The position numbers and the translations under genes are program-made. The notes below the pieces were generated by a model, which saw only the letters and a program-made list of their open reading frames with translations, did no database searches and was not told where the DNA came from. From Stutzerimonas chloritidismutans AW-1 (GTDB lineage: Bacteria > Pseudomonadota > Gammaproteobacteria > Pseudomonadales > Pseudomonadaceae), in NCBI RefSeq assembly GCF_000495915.1, contig NZ_AOFQ01000006.1:1-64000 (forward strand): a DNA stretch of 64,000 nucleotides. The letters run 5' to 3'. Each line of letters opens with the position of its first letter. Position 1 is the stretch's first letter. Of this stretch, positions 37,032 to 47,928 are shown one piece after another.

Positions 37032-38618
37032 TCACGCCCGCCGCCGCGCCCAGAACTGTTGCACCAGCTCGAGCATGCCATCGGCCAGCTGGGCGACGCC
37101 GCAGGCGCTGCGCTGGCTGTGCAGGCCGGTGGCAACGTGATTGTCTGAGCTGCCGCGGATGCTGACGATGCTCTGGGTGATCTCCTCGCTGGCTGAGCTT
37201 TGCTGATCCACCGCTGCGGCAATCTGGCTGCTCATGGCGCTGATCTCGTTGACCCGGCTGTTGATGCCGCCGAGCGAATGCTCGGCCTGGTCGGCATGGC
37301 TGACGCTGTGCTGAGCCTGCTCGCGGCTACGCTGCATGACGTCCACGGCCTGGCGCGCACCGGCCTGCAGCGAGCCGATCATGCTCTGGATATCGGTGGT
37401 CGCGCTGGATGTGCGCGATGCCAGCTGACGCACCTCGTCGGCCACCACAGCGAAACCGCGGCCCTGATCGCCGGCACGCGCCGCTTCGATGGCGGCATTG
37501 AGCGCGAGCAGGTTGGTCTGCTCGGCAATGCTGTGAATCACCTCGAGCACGCGGCTGATTTCCTGGCTGTGGCTTTCCAGCTGATGAATGACTTCGGCGG
37601 CCTGCTGGATGTCCCCGGCCAGCCGCGTGATGCTGCTGCCGGTGAGGCCGACGATCTCCCGGCCGCTGGCCGCTTCGCTGTCCGCGCGGGCCGCCACCTC
37701 GGCCGTGCGCTGCGCGTTGAGGGCGACTTCCTGCACGCTGGCGGTCATCTGCCGAATCGCCGTGGCGATCAGATCGGTTTCCTGCTGCTGGCGCGAGGCG
37801 CTTTCGGTACTGCCATGCATGGCACCGAGCAGGTCGCGGGCGTGGCTGCTGAGCTGGCGGCTGCAGTCGGCGATGCGCCCGACCATGGCGCCGGCTTCGG
37901 TTTCCAGCATCTTCATGGCGAAGGCGATCTCGCCGATCTCGTCGCGGCGTCCGGTGTAGATAAACTGGCTGACCGGGTTGTGGCCGATGCGTCGCGCCTG
38001 GCGCGCCAGCTGCGTCAGCGGTGCGAGCGCCAGCGCCGCCAACCCAGTGGCCACCGCACCGCCTAGCACGACCGCGGCGGCACCGGCGGCCAGCGGCGCA
38101 CCGAGCAGCAACGCGCCGAGCGCCGCGCCTGCGGCACTGCCGAGGCCAGCCAGCAGCGCCACCCGGCCACGCAACCCGAGCGGCGAAGCGCGCAATGCGC
38201 CTGCGGCACGGCCCTCGCGCAGGCGTGCGTAAAGCGCCTCGGCGGCGCGAATCTGTTCGGGCTGCGCGCGGGTCCGCACCGACTGGTATTCGACGACCTT
38301 GCCGTCGCGGCCGACGGGTGTGGCGAACGCGCTGACCCAGTAGTGATCTCCGCTCTTGCAGCGGTTCTTGACGATGCCCATCCACGACCTGTTCGCCTGC
38401 AGCGTTTGCCAGAGGTCGGCAAAAGCGGCCTCGGGCATGTCGGGGTGCCGCACGAGGTTGTGCGGCTCACCGAGCAGCTCGTCTTCGCTGAAGCCGGAAA
38501 TCGCCACGAAATCCGGATTGGCGTAAGTGATGGTGCCGTTCAGATCGGTGGTGGACAGGATGTTCGCCGTCTCGCCGACCGTGACTTCGCGGTCGTTGAC
38601 GGGGAGGTTGGTGCGCAT
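37032..38618 (-). CDS. Aer-type aerotaxis receptor (PAS methyl-accepting chemotaxis protein), copy 1
   Basis: A 528-residue chemoreceptor whose sensor is cytoplasmic. The amino-terminal PAS domain (about 10-120) has the Aer FAD-pocket signature [17 protein letters not shown] and [18 protein letters not shown] paired hydrophobic segment (about 153-195) anchors it without a periplasmic domain, then HAMP and the methyl-accepting signalling domain with the hairpin tip [19 protein letters not shown]. Aer senses redox state through FAD and steers cells to favourable oxygen. There is no carboxy-terminal CheR-binding pentapeptide of the NWETF type. Tandem paralogue of copy 2. Confidence 0.92.
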   Translation of the reverse strand: MRTNLPVNDREVTVGETANILSTTDLNGTITYANPDFVAISGFSEDELLGEPHNLVRHPDMPEAAFADLWQTLQANRSWMGIVKNRCKSGDHYWVSAFATPVGRDGKVVEYQSVRTRAQPEQIRAAEALYARLREGRAAGALRASPLGLRGRVALLAGLGSAAGAALGALLLGAPLAAGAAAVVLGGAVATGLAALALAPLTQLARQARRIGHNPVSQFIYTGRRDEIGEIAFAMKMLETEAGAMVGRIADCSRQLSSHARDLLGAMHGSTESASRQQQETDLIATAIRQMTASVQEVALNAQRTAEVAARADSEAASGREIVGLTGSSITRLAGDIQQAAEVIHQLESHSQEISRVLEVIHSIAEQTNLLALNAAIEAARAGDQGRGFAVVADEVRQLASRTSSATTDIQSMIGSLQAGARQAVDVMQRSREQAQHSVSHADQAEHSLGGINSRVNEISAMSSQIAAAVDQQSSASEEITQSIVSIRGSSDNHVATGLHSQRSACGVAQLADGMLELVQQFWARRRA

Positions 38619-38741
38619 AAACAGATCTTCCTTGGAAATGGGGTCTGAGTACGCGAGGCAGGTTCGGCGCCGCTTCTGTTGGCAGCGCTCGCATGGATGC
38701 GGCGGACATCCTTGTACAGGGGGCCGGTTACGGTTTGGCGA

Positions 38742-38906
38742 TCAGCGCTCGCCCTTCTCTCCCGTGTCAGTTTCCAGTTGCTCGAGCAGTTCAATCAGGC
38801 GCCGGCGCAGCTGGCCGAGCTCGCGCGATTTGAACGAGCGTCGCGTGCGTTCCAGTACCTGAATGGTTTCTTCCAGCGCAGTGCGCAGCGTCTCTTCGGT
38901 CAGCAT
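38742..38906 (-). CDS. 54-residue charged helical small protein, unknown
   Basis: A short frame from ATG at 38906 to TGA at 38742, beginning MLTEETLRTALEETIQVLER. The whole product is predicted helical, with leucine at heptad spacing and alternating acidic and basic residues, and it keeps the third-position GC bias of neighbouring genes. The Shine-Dalgarno signal is weak (GAAAGA). It lies between the terminator at 38984-39039 and aer copy 1, same strand, 123 bp before the aer start, so it may share that transcript. I do not recognise a family. Confidence 0.6.
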   Translation of the reverse strand: MLTEETLRTALEETIQVLERTRRSFKSRELGQLRRRLIELLEQLETDTGEKGER

Positions 38907-38983
38907 TGATTCATCTTTCGTGCAAGCACATGCAGGTTGAGTGCCGATCTCTGTCAGGGCGCGCCTTGCAGCGAAACGAGCCC

Positions 38984-39039
38984 AAAAAAAAGGCGCCAGC
39001 CGTGGTGCACCCCCAAGGGAATGTCACGGCTGGCGCCTT
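38984..39039 (-). terminator. Intrinsic terminator in the leader of the small ORF/aer copy 1
   Basis: A perfect 15-bp stem (38990-39004 with 39025-39039) is followed on the minus strand by eight Ts (38984-38991, partly inside the stem). It lies 165 bp after the stop of aer copy 2 and 78 bp before the small ORF, so it can end the copy-2 transcript or attenuate the downstream genes. Confidence 0.85.
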
Positions 39040-39044
39040 AGCTA

Positions 39045-39109
39045 TCAGGTCCGGTTGTCCTGAGCGGTAAAGCAGCTTTCGCAGCATGCGAAACTAGTGG
39101 CATTTTGCC
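39045..39109 (-). ncRNA. Candidate structured leader element 1 (ahead of aer copy 1)
   Basis: Upstream of the terminator on the minus strand are a GGCA/TGCC hairpin (39099-39109), a 7-bp hairpin (39077-39083 with 39087-39093, loop of three) and a hairpin with TCAGG/CCTGA arms (39045-39063). The loop of the last reads ACAACCGGA. The same hairpin-then-terminator order, with compensated stem bases and a similar loop, appears ahead of aer copy 2. No known riboswitch consensus was recognised. Confidence 0.45.
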
Positions 39110-39203
39110 TTTACGGGCGCAGCGTAACAAGCCCGGCGCAGATGGCGCGGGCAATGCGCCGCGCCCTCTCCAGCACGCACCATTTCGGCGCATCGGCAAG
39201 CCT

Positions 39204-40787
39204 TCAGCCGCGTCGCCGCGTCCAGAACTGCTGCACCAACATCTCCATGCTGCTCGCCAGCTCGGCGACGCCCGACGCGCTCTGCCGGCTGCGCAGGCCG
39301 CTCTCCACATGCTGATCGGAGCCGCCGCGAATGCTGACGATGTTCTGGTTGATGTTCTCGCTGACCGCGCTCTGCTGCTCGACGGCCGCGGCGATCTGTA
39401 TGCTCATCGCGCTGATCTCGTTGACCCGGCTGTTGATGCCCTGCAGCGAGCGCGCCGCCTGGGCCGCATGTTCGACGCTCTGCATGGCCTGCTCGCGGCT
39501 GCGCTGCATGACCTCCACCGCCTGCCGTGCACCGCCCTGCAGCGCGCCGATCATGCTGTTGATCTCCTGGGTCGACTGCTGGGTCCGCGATGCCAGGCTG
39601 CGTACTTCATCGGCGACCACGGCAAAGCCACGGCCCTGCTCGCCGGCCCGCGCCGCCTCGATGGCGGCGTTCAGCGCCAGCAGGTTGGTCTGCTCGGCGA
39701 TGCCGCGAATGACGTCGAGCACCTTGGTGATGTCATTGCTGTGCGCCTCCAGCTCATGAATCACGTCACCGGCTTGCTGGATGTCCTGCGCCAGTCGGCC
39801 GATGGCCGCCCCGGTACGGTTGACCACCTCGGTGCCGGTCGCCGCTTCGCTGTCCGCGCGGCTGGCTGCCTCGGCGGTGCGCTGGGCGTTGCTTGCCACT
39901 TCCTGCACGCTGACCGCCATCTGGTTGATCGCCGTGGCGACCTGATCGGTTTCGCTTTGCTGGCGTGCAGCGCTCTGCGTGCTGCTGTCCATCGCACCGA
40001 GCAGTTCGTGGGCATGCTGGCTGAGTTGACGCGAGGCATCGCCGATACGGCCGACCATGGCGCCGGCCTCGGTTTCCAGCATCTTCATGGCAAAGGCGAT
40101 CTGGCCGAATTCATCACGCCGGCCGGCATAGACCAGCTGCCCCACCGGGTTGTCACCGACCCTGCGTGCCTGCTCGGCGAGGCGCTGCAGAGGCGTCAGC
40201 GCGACATACGCCATTGCACCTGCGCCCAGCACGGCGGCAGCGGCGGTGGCCAGCGCAGCGATCAGACCCGCTCCAGCCAACAGCGCGCCGACCACGCACG
40301 GCGCGGCACCCAGCGCCGCCAGAAGCGCGACGCGACTGCGGGCGCTCAGCGGTGCACGGCGCAGCGCGACCGGTGGACGCTTGTCGCGCAACTGCGCGTA
40401 CAGCTGCTCGGCGGCTGCGATCTGAGCCGGCGCGGGCTTGGTGCGTACCGATTGGTATTCGACGACCCGACCGTTGCGGCTGATCGGCGTGACGAACGCG
40501 CTGACCCAGTAGTGATCGCCGTTCTTGCAGCGGTTCTTCACCATACCCATCCATGAGCTGCCGCCCCGTACGCTCGACCACAGGTCGGCGAAGGCCTCGG
40601 TGGGCATGTCCGGATGGCGGACGATGTTGTGGTGCTGACCAAGCAGCTCGCTTTCCTCGAAGCCGCTGATCTTGATGAAGTCCGGATTCACATAGGTGAT
40701 GTCACCGTTGAGATCCGTGGTGGAGAGAATATTGGCGGTGTCGCTGATGGAAACGTCGCGGCCAGTGACCGGCAGGTTCATGCGCAT
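39204..40787 (-). CDS. Aer-type aerotaxis receptor, copy 2
   Basis: A 527-residue paralogue of copy 1 with the same plan: PAS domain with the FAD-pocket motifs [17 protein letters not shown] and [17 protein letters not shown], a hydrophobic hairpin (about 150-195), HAMP, and signalling domain with the conserved tip. The ATG at 40787 aligns exactly with the start of copy 1 (MRxNLPV); a longer reading adds about 60 residues that copy 1 lacks. Sequence between the two copies is most divergent in the membrane hairpin. Upstream is a 180-bp leader with a terminator. Confidence 0.92.
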   Translation of the reverse strand: MRMNLPVTGRDVSISDTANILSTTDLNGDITYVNPDFIKISGFEESELLGQHHNIVRHPDMPTEAFADLWSSVRGGSSWMGMVKNRCKNGDHYWVSAFVTPISRNGRVVEYQSVRTKPAPAQIAAAEQLYAQLRDKRPPVALRRAPLSARSRVALLAALGAAPCVVGALLAGAGLIAALATAAAAVLGAGAMAYVALTPLQRLAEQARRVGDNPVGQLVYAGRRDEFGQIAFAMKMLETEAGAMVGRIGDASRQLSQHAHELLGAMDSSTQSAARQQSETDQVATAINQMAVSVQEVASNAQRTAEAASRADSEAATGTEVVNRTGAAIGRLAQDIQQAGDVIHELEAHSNDITKVLDVIRGIAEQTNLLALNAAIEAARAGEQGRGFAVVADEVRSLASRTQQSTQEINSMIGALQGGARQAVEVMQRSREQAMQSVEHAAQAARSLQGINSRVNEISAMSIQIAAAVEQQSAVSENINQNIVSIRGGSDQHVESGLRSRQSASGVAELASSMEMLVQQFWTRRRG

Positions 40788-40968
40788 GGTGGTCTCGTGA
40801 ACAAGGCAAAGCGTGTTGTTCTTCTCCGCCACGGACGTCTCGGTCGATGCACCTTTTCGGTACCTCGTGCACTCCCTGCCAATATCGCCACCCTGCGGTG
40901 ATCGCTCCTTGCTGCGGACGGCCCAGCGGGTCGTTTGTATCGGTTTTGTAGCGCCGAAGACGGGCACG

Positions 40969-41019
40969 AAAAAAGCGCCAGCATTGATCCACCCCTCTGG
41001 ATGGCCCCTGATGGCGCTT
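40969..41019 (-). terminator. Intrinsic terminator within the 5' region of aer copy 2
   Basis: An 8-bp stem (40973-40980 with 41012-41019) with an inner, partly paired loop is followed on the minus strand by six Ts (40969-40974). No minus-strand gene lies upstream until the Gate-domain gene ending at 45147 kb-scale distance, so it has no obvious gene to terminate. This makes an attenuator ahead of aer copy 2 the simplest reading; a small RNA ending here is the alternative. Confidence 0.75.
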
Positions 41020-41022
41020 CAG

Positions 41023-41073
41023 TCGGCAGGCCCGTGGTCCTGTCCGATCAGCAAGTCTCCTCGCCTGGAGACT
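41023..41073 (-). ncRNA. Candidate structured leader element 2 (ahead of aer copy 2)
   Basis: Two hairpins precede the terminator on the minus strand: AGTCTCC/GGAGACT arms (41054-41060 with 41067-41073) and a longer stem (41023-41030 with 41039-41047, one bulged base) whose inner arms are CAGG/CCTG and whose loop is ACCACGGG. The inner arms, loop pattern and order match element 1 ahead of aer copy 1, while the outer pairs differ with pairing kept (ACAGG/CCTGC against TCAGG/CCTGA is only partly compensated). Confidence 0.45.
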
Positions 41074-41091
41074 GATATCAGATTGATATCA
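41069..41091. promoter_or_regulatory. Double TGATATCA palindrome upstream of aer copy 2
   Basis: TGATATCA occurs at 41073-41080 and 41084-41091, spaced by 11 bp (one helical turn). The 14 bases at 41069-41082 are the reverse complement of the site ahead of DISM cyclase copy B. The spacing suggests cooperative protein binding. It overlaps the first hairpin of leader element 2, so a role as DNA operator and as RNA cannot both be assumed. Confidence 0.45.
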
Positions 41092-41171
41092 TCGATCTCG
41101 ACTGGCAATGCGACTGAAGTCCTACTCCGCCGGTCGGCTTTTCCAAGCAACATATCAATAAGCCATCAAAG

Positions 41172-41207
41172 CTGTACAGATAATACAGTCTGTACAGTAT
41201 TTGTACA
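41172..41207. promoter_or_regulatory. CTGTACAG repeats upstream of the TAXI operon
   Basis: The palindrome CTGTACAG occurs at 41172-41179 and 41190-41197, an 18-bp period; TACAGTCTGTA bridges them (41184-41194) and TTGTACA follows at 41201-41207. The surrounding 80 bp are unusually AT-rich for this genome. The pattern looks like a multi-site operator, perhaps GntR-type (which favours TNGTACANA-like halves). The rest of 41092-41396 shows nothing else I can name except AAGGAG just before the TAXI gene. Confidence 0.5.
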
Positions 41208-41396
41208 TAAAAATATGACACCTCACGCGCAACCCTTCTGCCGTAGTCCGGTCCTAGCAGTGGGACGCGACGCTTGCGCGGATCGACATGGCAGGTCCGC
41301 TGGCTGTTACCGACGCGGTCGCCTGCTAGACTCAAGTTCCGCGCAGACTCACAAGGGATGCCGGGAATCCGAAAACAACCAAAAAGGAGTGCATCC

Positions 41397-42362
41397 ATGA
41401 AAGGCAAATCCTTGGCATGGATCTTTACCGCTGCTCTGGCGGGAACCGGCCTGAGCGCAGTGGCACAGGCGCAAGAGAAGTTCGTTACCATCGGCACGGG
41501 CGGCCAGACCGGCGTTTATTACGTTGCCGGGCAATCGATCTGCCGCTTCGTCAACCGCAACGCGGAAAACATCAAGTGCAACGCGCCGGCGAGCGGCGGC
41601 GGCGTGGCCAACGTCAACGGCCTGCGCAGCGGTGAGTTCAACTTCGGCATCATGCAGTCGGACCATCAGTACAAGGCGATGGAAGGCGTGGCGCCGTTCG
41701 AGAAAGAAGGCAAGATGGACGACATCCGTGCCGTCTTCTCGCTGCAGAGCGAAGTCTTCACCGTGCTGGCGCGTCGCGACGCCAACATCAAGGGCCTGGA
41801 TGATCTGAAGGGCAAGCGCGTCAACATCGGCAACCCCGGTTCTGGCCAGCGCGACACCCTCGAAGAAATCATGAAGGAAAAGGGCTGGGACAAGTCGGCC
41901 TTCTCCCTCGCCGCCGAACTGAAGCCGGCCGAACAGGCCAGCGCTCTGGGCGACAACAACATCGACGCCATGACCTACTTCGTCGGTCATCCGAATGGCG
42001 CCATCCAGGAAGCCACCACCACCGTCGATGCAGTTCTGGTGCCGATCACCGGCCCGGAAATCGACAAGCTGCTGGCTGCCAAGAGCTACTACACCAAGGC
42101 TGAGATCCCTGGCGGCCTGTACAAGGGCAACGATCAGCCGACGCAGTCCATCGGTGGCAAGGCCGTGCTGTCCACTACTGCCAAGGTCGATGCCGAAGTG
42201 GTCTACCAGCTGGTGAAGTCGGTGTTCGAGAACATCGAGCGCTTCCAGCGTCTGCACCCGGCATTCAAGGATCTCAAGCCGGAAGAGATGATCGAAGTCG
42301 GCCTGAGCGCGCCGCTGCATGAAGGCGCCGAGCGTTACTACAAGGAACGCGGCTGGCTGTAA
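41397..42362 (+). CDS. TAXI-family TRAP transporter solute-binding protein
   Basis: A 321-residue secreted receptor with a signal peptide ending AVAQAQ (about 23 residues). The mature start EKFVTIGTGGQTGVYYVAG is the TAXI hallmark; PASGGGVANVNGLRSGEFNFGIMQSD follows (quoted in part elsewhere as SGGGVANVNGL). It binds an organic acid such as glutamate or 2-oxoglutarate-like ligands; identity is unknown. It feeds the fused permease 120 bp downstream. AAGGAG lies 8 bases before the ATG. Confidence 0.93.
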   Translation: MKGKSLAWIFTAALAGTGLSAVAQAQEKFVTIGTGGQTGVYYVAGQSICRFVNRNAENIKCNAPASGGGVANVNGLRSGEFNFGIMQSDHQYKAMEGVAPFEKEGKMDDIRAVFSLQSEVFTVLARRDANIKGLDDLKGKRVNIGNPGSGQRDTLEEIMKEKGWDKSAFSLAAELKPAEQASALGDNNIDAMTYFVGHPNGAIQEATTTVDAVLVPITGPEIDKLLAAKSYYTKAEIPGGLYKGNDQPTQSIGGKAVLSTTAKVDAEVVYQLVKSVFENIERFQRLHPAFKDLKPEEMIEVGLSAPLHEGAERYYKERGWL

Positions 42363-42482
42363 GGCTCAGCGGGGCCGCGTTGCGGATGCGGCCCTGAACG
42401 TCGATGCCTTAGCCGAAAACCCGTGCGCCCCATGGCCACGGGTTTTCGCGGTTCCGTTACCTGAAAAAACAGGCCTCAATTC

Positions 42483-45035
<2,553 letters not shown>

Positions 45036-45052
45036 CTGCAGTCGCTGCAAGA

Positions 45053-45094
45053 GAAACCCCGGCCACAGGACATGTGGTCGGGGTTTCTTTTTTT
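45053..45094 (+). terminator. Terminator of the TAXI-TRAP operon
   Basis: Arms AAACCCCG(G) at 45054-45061 and CGGGGTTT at 45079-45086, with an inner CCACA/TGTGG stem, are followed by CTTTTTTT (45087-45094). Bases line up with transcription from the left. The reverse direction lacks a comparable T-run. Confidence 0.92.
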
Positions 45095-45146
45095 AAGCGC
45101 TATAAACGCCCGTCAGATTCGGAGCCGGGCAGTGCGCGGCTTCGGC

Positions 45147-46376
45147 TCAGCCGAAGAACCAGTAGCACACGGCAATCGCGGCGATGATGCCGGCCAGATC
45201 CGCCACTATCGCGCAGCCCACCGCATGGCGCGCGCGCTGGATGCCTACCGCGCCAAAGTACACCGCCAGCACATAGAAGGTCGTCTCGGTACTGCCCTGT
45301 ACCGTCGCCGCCACCAGTGCCGGGAAGCTGTCCACGCCCTGACTCTGCATGGTCTCGATCAGCATCGCTCGCGCCGCACTGCCGGAAAACGGTTTGACCA
45401 GCGCAGTCGGCAGAGCATCGACGAAGCGCGTGTCCCAGCCCAGCGCCTCCACCATCCAGCGAATGCCTTCCAGACCGAAATCCAGCGCGCCGGATGCACG
45501 CAGGGCGCCGATCGCACAGAGCATGGCGATCAGATAGGGCAACAGGCTTTTGGCGACATCGAAGCCTTCCTGCGCGCCCTCGACGAATGCCTCGTACACC
45601 GGCACCTTGCGCAGCGCGCCGACGACCAGAAAGGCGATGATCAGACCGAACAGGGTCAGGTTGCCCAGCAACGAAGACAGCGACGCCAGTGCGGTCGCCG
45701 ACAGCCCGGCCAGCAGCGCCATGAAGCCACCGAGCAGCAGCGCACCGGGGACGAAGTAGGCCAGCACGACTGGGTCCCAAAGGCGCAGCCGCTGCACCAG
45801 TGCCACCGCCAGCAGGCCGGCCAGCGAAGACGCACTGGTCGCCAGGAGGATCGGCAGAAAGACCAGCGTCGGGTCTTCCGCGCCCTGCTGTACGCGGTAC
45901 ATGAAGATCGACACCGGCAATAGCGTCAGCGACGAGGTGTTGAGCACCAGAAACAGGATCTGCGCATTGCTGGCCACGGTCGGCAGCGGATTGAGCTCCT
46001 GCAGCGCGCGCATCGCCTTGAGGCCGATTGGCGTGGCGGCGTTGTCCAGTCCGAGACCGTTGGCGGCGAAGTTCAGGGTGATCAGTCCCAGCGCCGGATG
46101 GCCTGCCGGCACTTCGGGCATCAGGCGACGGAACAATGGCCCGAGCAAACGCGCGAGGAGTTCGATAAGCCCGGCCTTTTCCGCGATGCGCAAAAAGCCC
46201 AGCCACAACGTCAAGGTGCCGAACAGCACGATCATCACTTCTACGGCCAGCTTGGCCATGGCGAACAGGCTTTCCACCAGCGCGGCGAACACTGCAGGGT
46301 CGCCACCGATCAGCCAGCGCCCGAGGGCGGCAACCGCGGCGATCAGAAAAAAGCCCAGCCAGAGGCCGTTGAGCAT
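45147..46376 (-). CDS. Gate-domain (nucleoside recognition) membrane protein, SpmA-SpmB-like fusion
   Basis: A 409-residue membrane protein with two Gate domains. The first half has the NFAANGLGLDNAATPIGLKAM motif of SpmA (quoted as its core, NGLGLDNAATP); the second has PFSGSAARAMLIE and GSTETTFYVLAVYFG of SpmB. In spore formers the pair affects core dehydration; in proteobacteria the fused form is widespread and its transport role is unknown. The start at 46376 precedes the first helix. It is convergent with the TRAP operon across its terminator. Confidence 0.85.
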   Translation of the reverse strand: MLNGLWLGFFLIAAVAALGRWLIGGDPAVFAALVESLFAMAKLAVEVMIVLFGTLTLWLGFLRIAEKAGLIELLARLLGPLFRRLMPEVPAGHPALGLITLNFAANGLGLDNAATPIGLKAMRALQELNPLPTVASNAQILFLVLNTSSLTLLPVSIFMYRVQQGAEDPTLVFLPILLATSASSLAGLLAVALVQRLRLWDPVVLAYFVPGALLLGGFMALLAGLSATALASLSSLLGNLTLFGLIIAFLVVGALRKVPVYEAFVEGAQEGFDVAKSLLPYLIAMLCAIGALRASGALDFGLEGIRWMVEALGWDTRFVDALPTALVKPFSGSAARAMLIETMQSQGVDSFPALVAATVQGSTETTFYVLAVYFGAVGIQRARHAVGCAIVADLAGIIAAIAVCYWFFG

Positions 46377-46800
46377 GTCGTTCTCCCGTCGAAAGCTGGA
46401 CGCGATGATAGCGGTGCGCGCGCGCACGGGTCATCCGCAGATCAGTAGACGGCAAGAGGAAAACGATGAGGTAGAGGTACTGCGAGATGAGTGGAGAGAC
46501 TGCGAAAGACGATGAAGCAGATCGGACATTTGTTGCTGCATGCCGGGAGCGATAGCGCCCCCGGCCGCAGCTTCACAGAACCCGGTCCGATTAGGAGGTA
46601 CTCCCTGTACCCCTAGGTCGCTCCGCGATGCAGAACAACCCGACCCCCTGGTTCCCCCCGCTGAGGGGTGAAGCGCGCGGAACGGTTAGGCCCGCGCGCT
46701 CTGGATCACCTTCGAAAGCCGAACATGACCCGGCGAAATTGGCTTCCTATGCCGCTGAAACTCCTCAATCAGCCGCCCTTGCGGGCGGCCATCGATTGCA
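46377..46800. other. Gene-free stretch with two hairpins
   Basis: No frame here looks coding. A 9-bp stem, AGCGCGCGG with CCGCGCGCT, lies at about 46672-46700, and a 7-bp stem (46772-46778 with 46783-46789, loop TTGC) lies just after the end of the DUF1328 gene and may help end its transcript, though no T-run follows. A GGAGGTACTCC inverted segment is at about 46594-46604. No promoter can be assigned. Confidence 0.5.
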
Positions 46801-46971
46801 TCACACGCGTGGACCGCGGCCGCGGCCGAAGATCAGCGACGCTACGAACAGAACCAGGAAGACCACGAACAGGATCTTGGCGATACCCGTTGCAGTGCCT
46901 GCGATGCCACCGAAGCCCAGTACCGCAGCGATGATGGCGATGATCAGGAAGGTAATGGCCCAACTCAGCAT
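46801..46971 (-). CDS. DUF1328 (YtjA-family) small membrane protein
   Basis: A 56-residue protein starting [20 protein letters not shown] with two hydrophobic helices joined by a Gly-rich turn ([12 protein letters not shown]) and a basic tail GRGRGPRV. This is the complete DUF1328 family pattern; family members are common in proteobacteria and often respond to stress. AGGAG lies 8 bases upstream of the ATG. It is the first of three small genes clustered before algB. Confidence 0.9.
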   Translation of the reverse strand: MLSWAITFLIIAIIAAVLGFGGIAGTATGIAKILFVVFLVLFVASLIFGRGRGPRV

Positions 46972-47080
46972 GGTGTGACTCCTCTTGTTTCAGGAACGGT
47001 TCTCAGCGGATCGGTCAGTCCGATCGGCATCGAGTGTGTAAAGCATCCTTGCTGATTCGCTTGCACGTCCCCTTCGTTGC

Positions 47081-47317
47081 TCAGAATACCCAGCGCTGTT
47101 CAGAAGGCGCCTGGCGATAGTCGATGGTCTGCGGCTCTTGGCCGGTCCGCATGAGCTCAATAGGTTGAGCGTCATACATGCCGATTCGTTCCGCTGAATT
47201 CTGTTGCGCCTGGCTGAGCGGTTGCGACAGCGGGCGCTCGGCACCCATGATCAGCATGACAACCGCAGCAGAGAGGAACCCCTTGCTGGCCAATGAAAAG
47301 CGGGCTTGGCGATTCAT
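47081..47317 (-). CDS. 78-residue exported or membrane-anchored small protein, unknown
   Basis: The ATG at 47317 has AAGGAG upstream at good spacing. Residues 7-24 form a hydrophobic segment (FSLASKGFLSAAVVMLIMG) that could be a signal peptide or anchor, followed by a polar Gln-rich tail (PLSQPLSQAQQNS). It probably lies in the periplasm. No family recognised. The gap to the next gene (47318-47496) shows no other frame; it holds an AT-rich patch near 47395-47425. Confidence 0.65.
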   Translation of the reverse strand: MNRQARFSLASKGFLSAAVVMLIMGAERPLSQPLSQAQQNSAERIGMYDAQPIELMRTGQEPQTIDYRQAPSEQRWVF

Positions 47318-47496
47318 CCTCAACTCCTTCTAAGCGTGGCGACGTCGTTTCGTTGAGTGAGACATTGCAGGCGTCGTGCCAGGCTGCACCACTATTTAAA
47401 ATGCTTATAAATCAATCGCTTAGACATAAAGGCCAGCATTGCATCAACTCAATTTGCATGAGCACCCCAGCAATGCCGGGCGTTTTGCACGAACGC

Positions 47497-47928
47497 TTAA
47501 TGCCTGGTTTGCTTGAGGCGGCACATGCGCTCGTGACAGGCACGCAGCTTCGGCAGCTCGATGGCGAGCAGTGCTCTGATATCCGGCTCGGCGTCTCCTA
47601 CAGCATCCTCGAAGGCGTGCAGAATGTTCGCTTCGGTCTGCTCCAGCTGGTCGACATAGGCGGTGTCGTGGTCGCCGATGCGTGATCGGGCGTCGGCATA
47701 GAGCTCGCGCATCCGGCCGGTCAGCGTCCCGCCCTGCGACGGGTGCTCATGGTTGGCTGCAACCTTCACGCTAAGGGCCTGGATGATCTGCGTCTTGGCC
47801 TGCGCCAGATCGCGAAACAGGTGCTGCAGCTCGACGTCCTTTACTTCGTCGGCGGCATGCTGGTAGAAACGCTGCCCGTCGCGGGTGATCTCAATGAGCT
47901 CATTGAGCTGATTCATGGACTGATTCAT
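47497..47928 (-). CDS. DUF2383 (PA2169-type) four-helix-bundle protein
   Basis: A 143-residue, wholly helical, ferritin-like fold: LNELIEITRDGQRFYQHAADEV, then LRDLA, then RMRELYADARSRIG and a long carboxy-terminal helix (parts quoted separately). The metal-ligand pattern of true ferritins is not evident. Family members are linked with stress and biofilm growth in pseudomonads. AGGAGG precedes the ATG. It diverges from algB across 307 bp in which I see no further gene; that gap only has a GGAG ribosome site for algB. Confidence 0.8.
   Translation of the reverse strand: MNQSMNQLNELIEITRDGQRFYQHAADEVKDVELQHLFRDLAQAKTQIIQALSVKVAANHEHPSQGGTLTGRMRELYADARSRIGDHDTAYVDQLEQTEANILHAFEDAVGDAEPDIRALLAIELPKLRACHERMCRLKQTRH

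Noticed and set aside
38984..41073. Cyclic-di-GMP (GEMM) riboswitches ahead of the aer genes
   Set aside because: Attractive by context, but the conserved CACGCACAGGGCAAACC-like and GGUAGC blocks are missing.
41140..41220. AT-rich patch as a sign of horizontally acquired DNA
   Set aside because: Only about 80 bp and flanked by normal-composition native genes; better explained as promoter and operator DNA.
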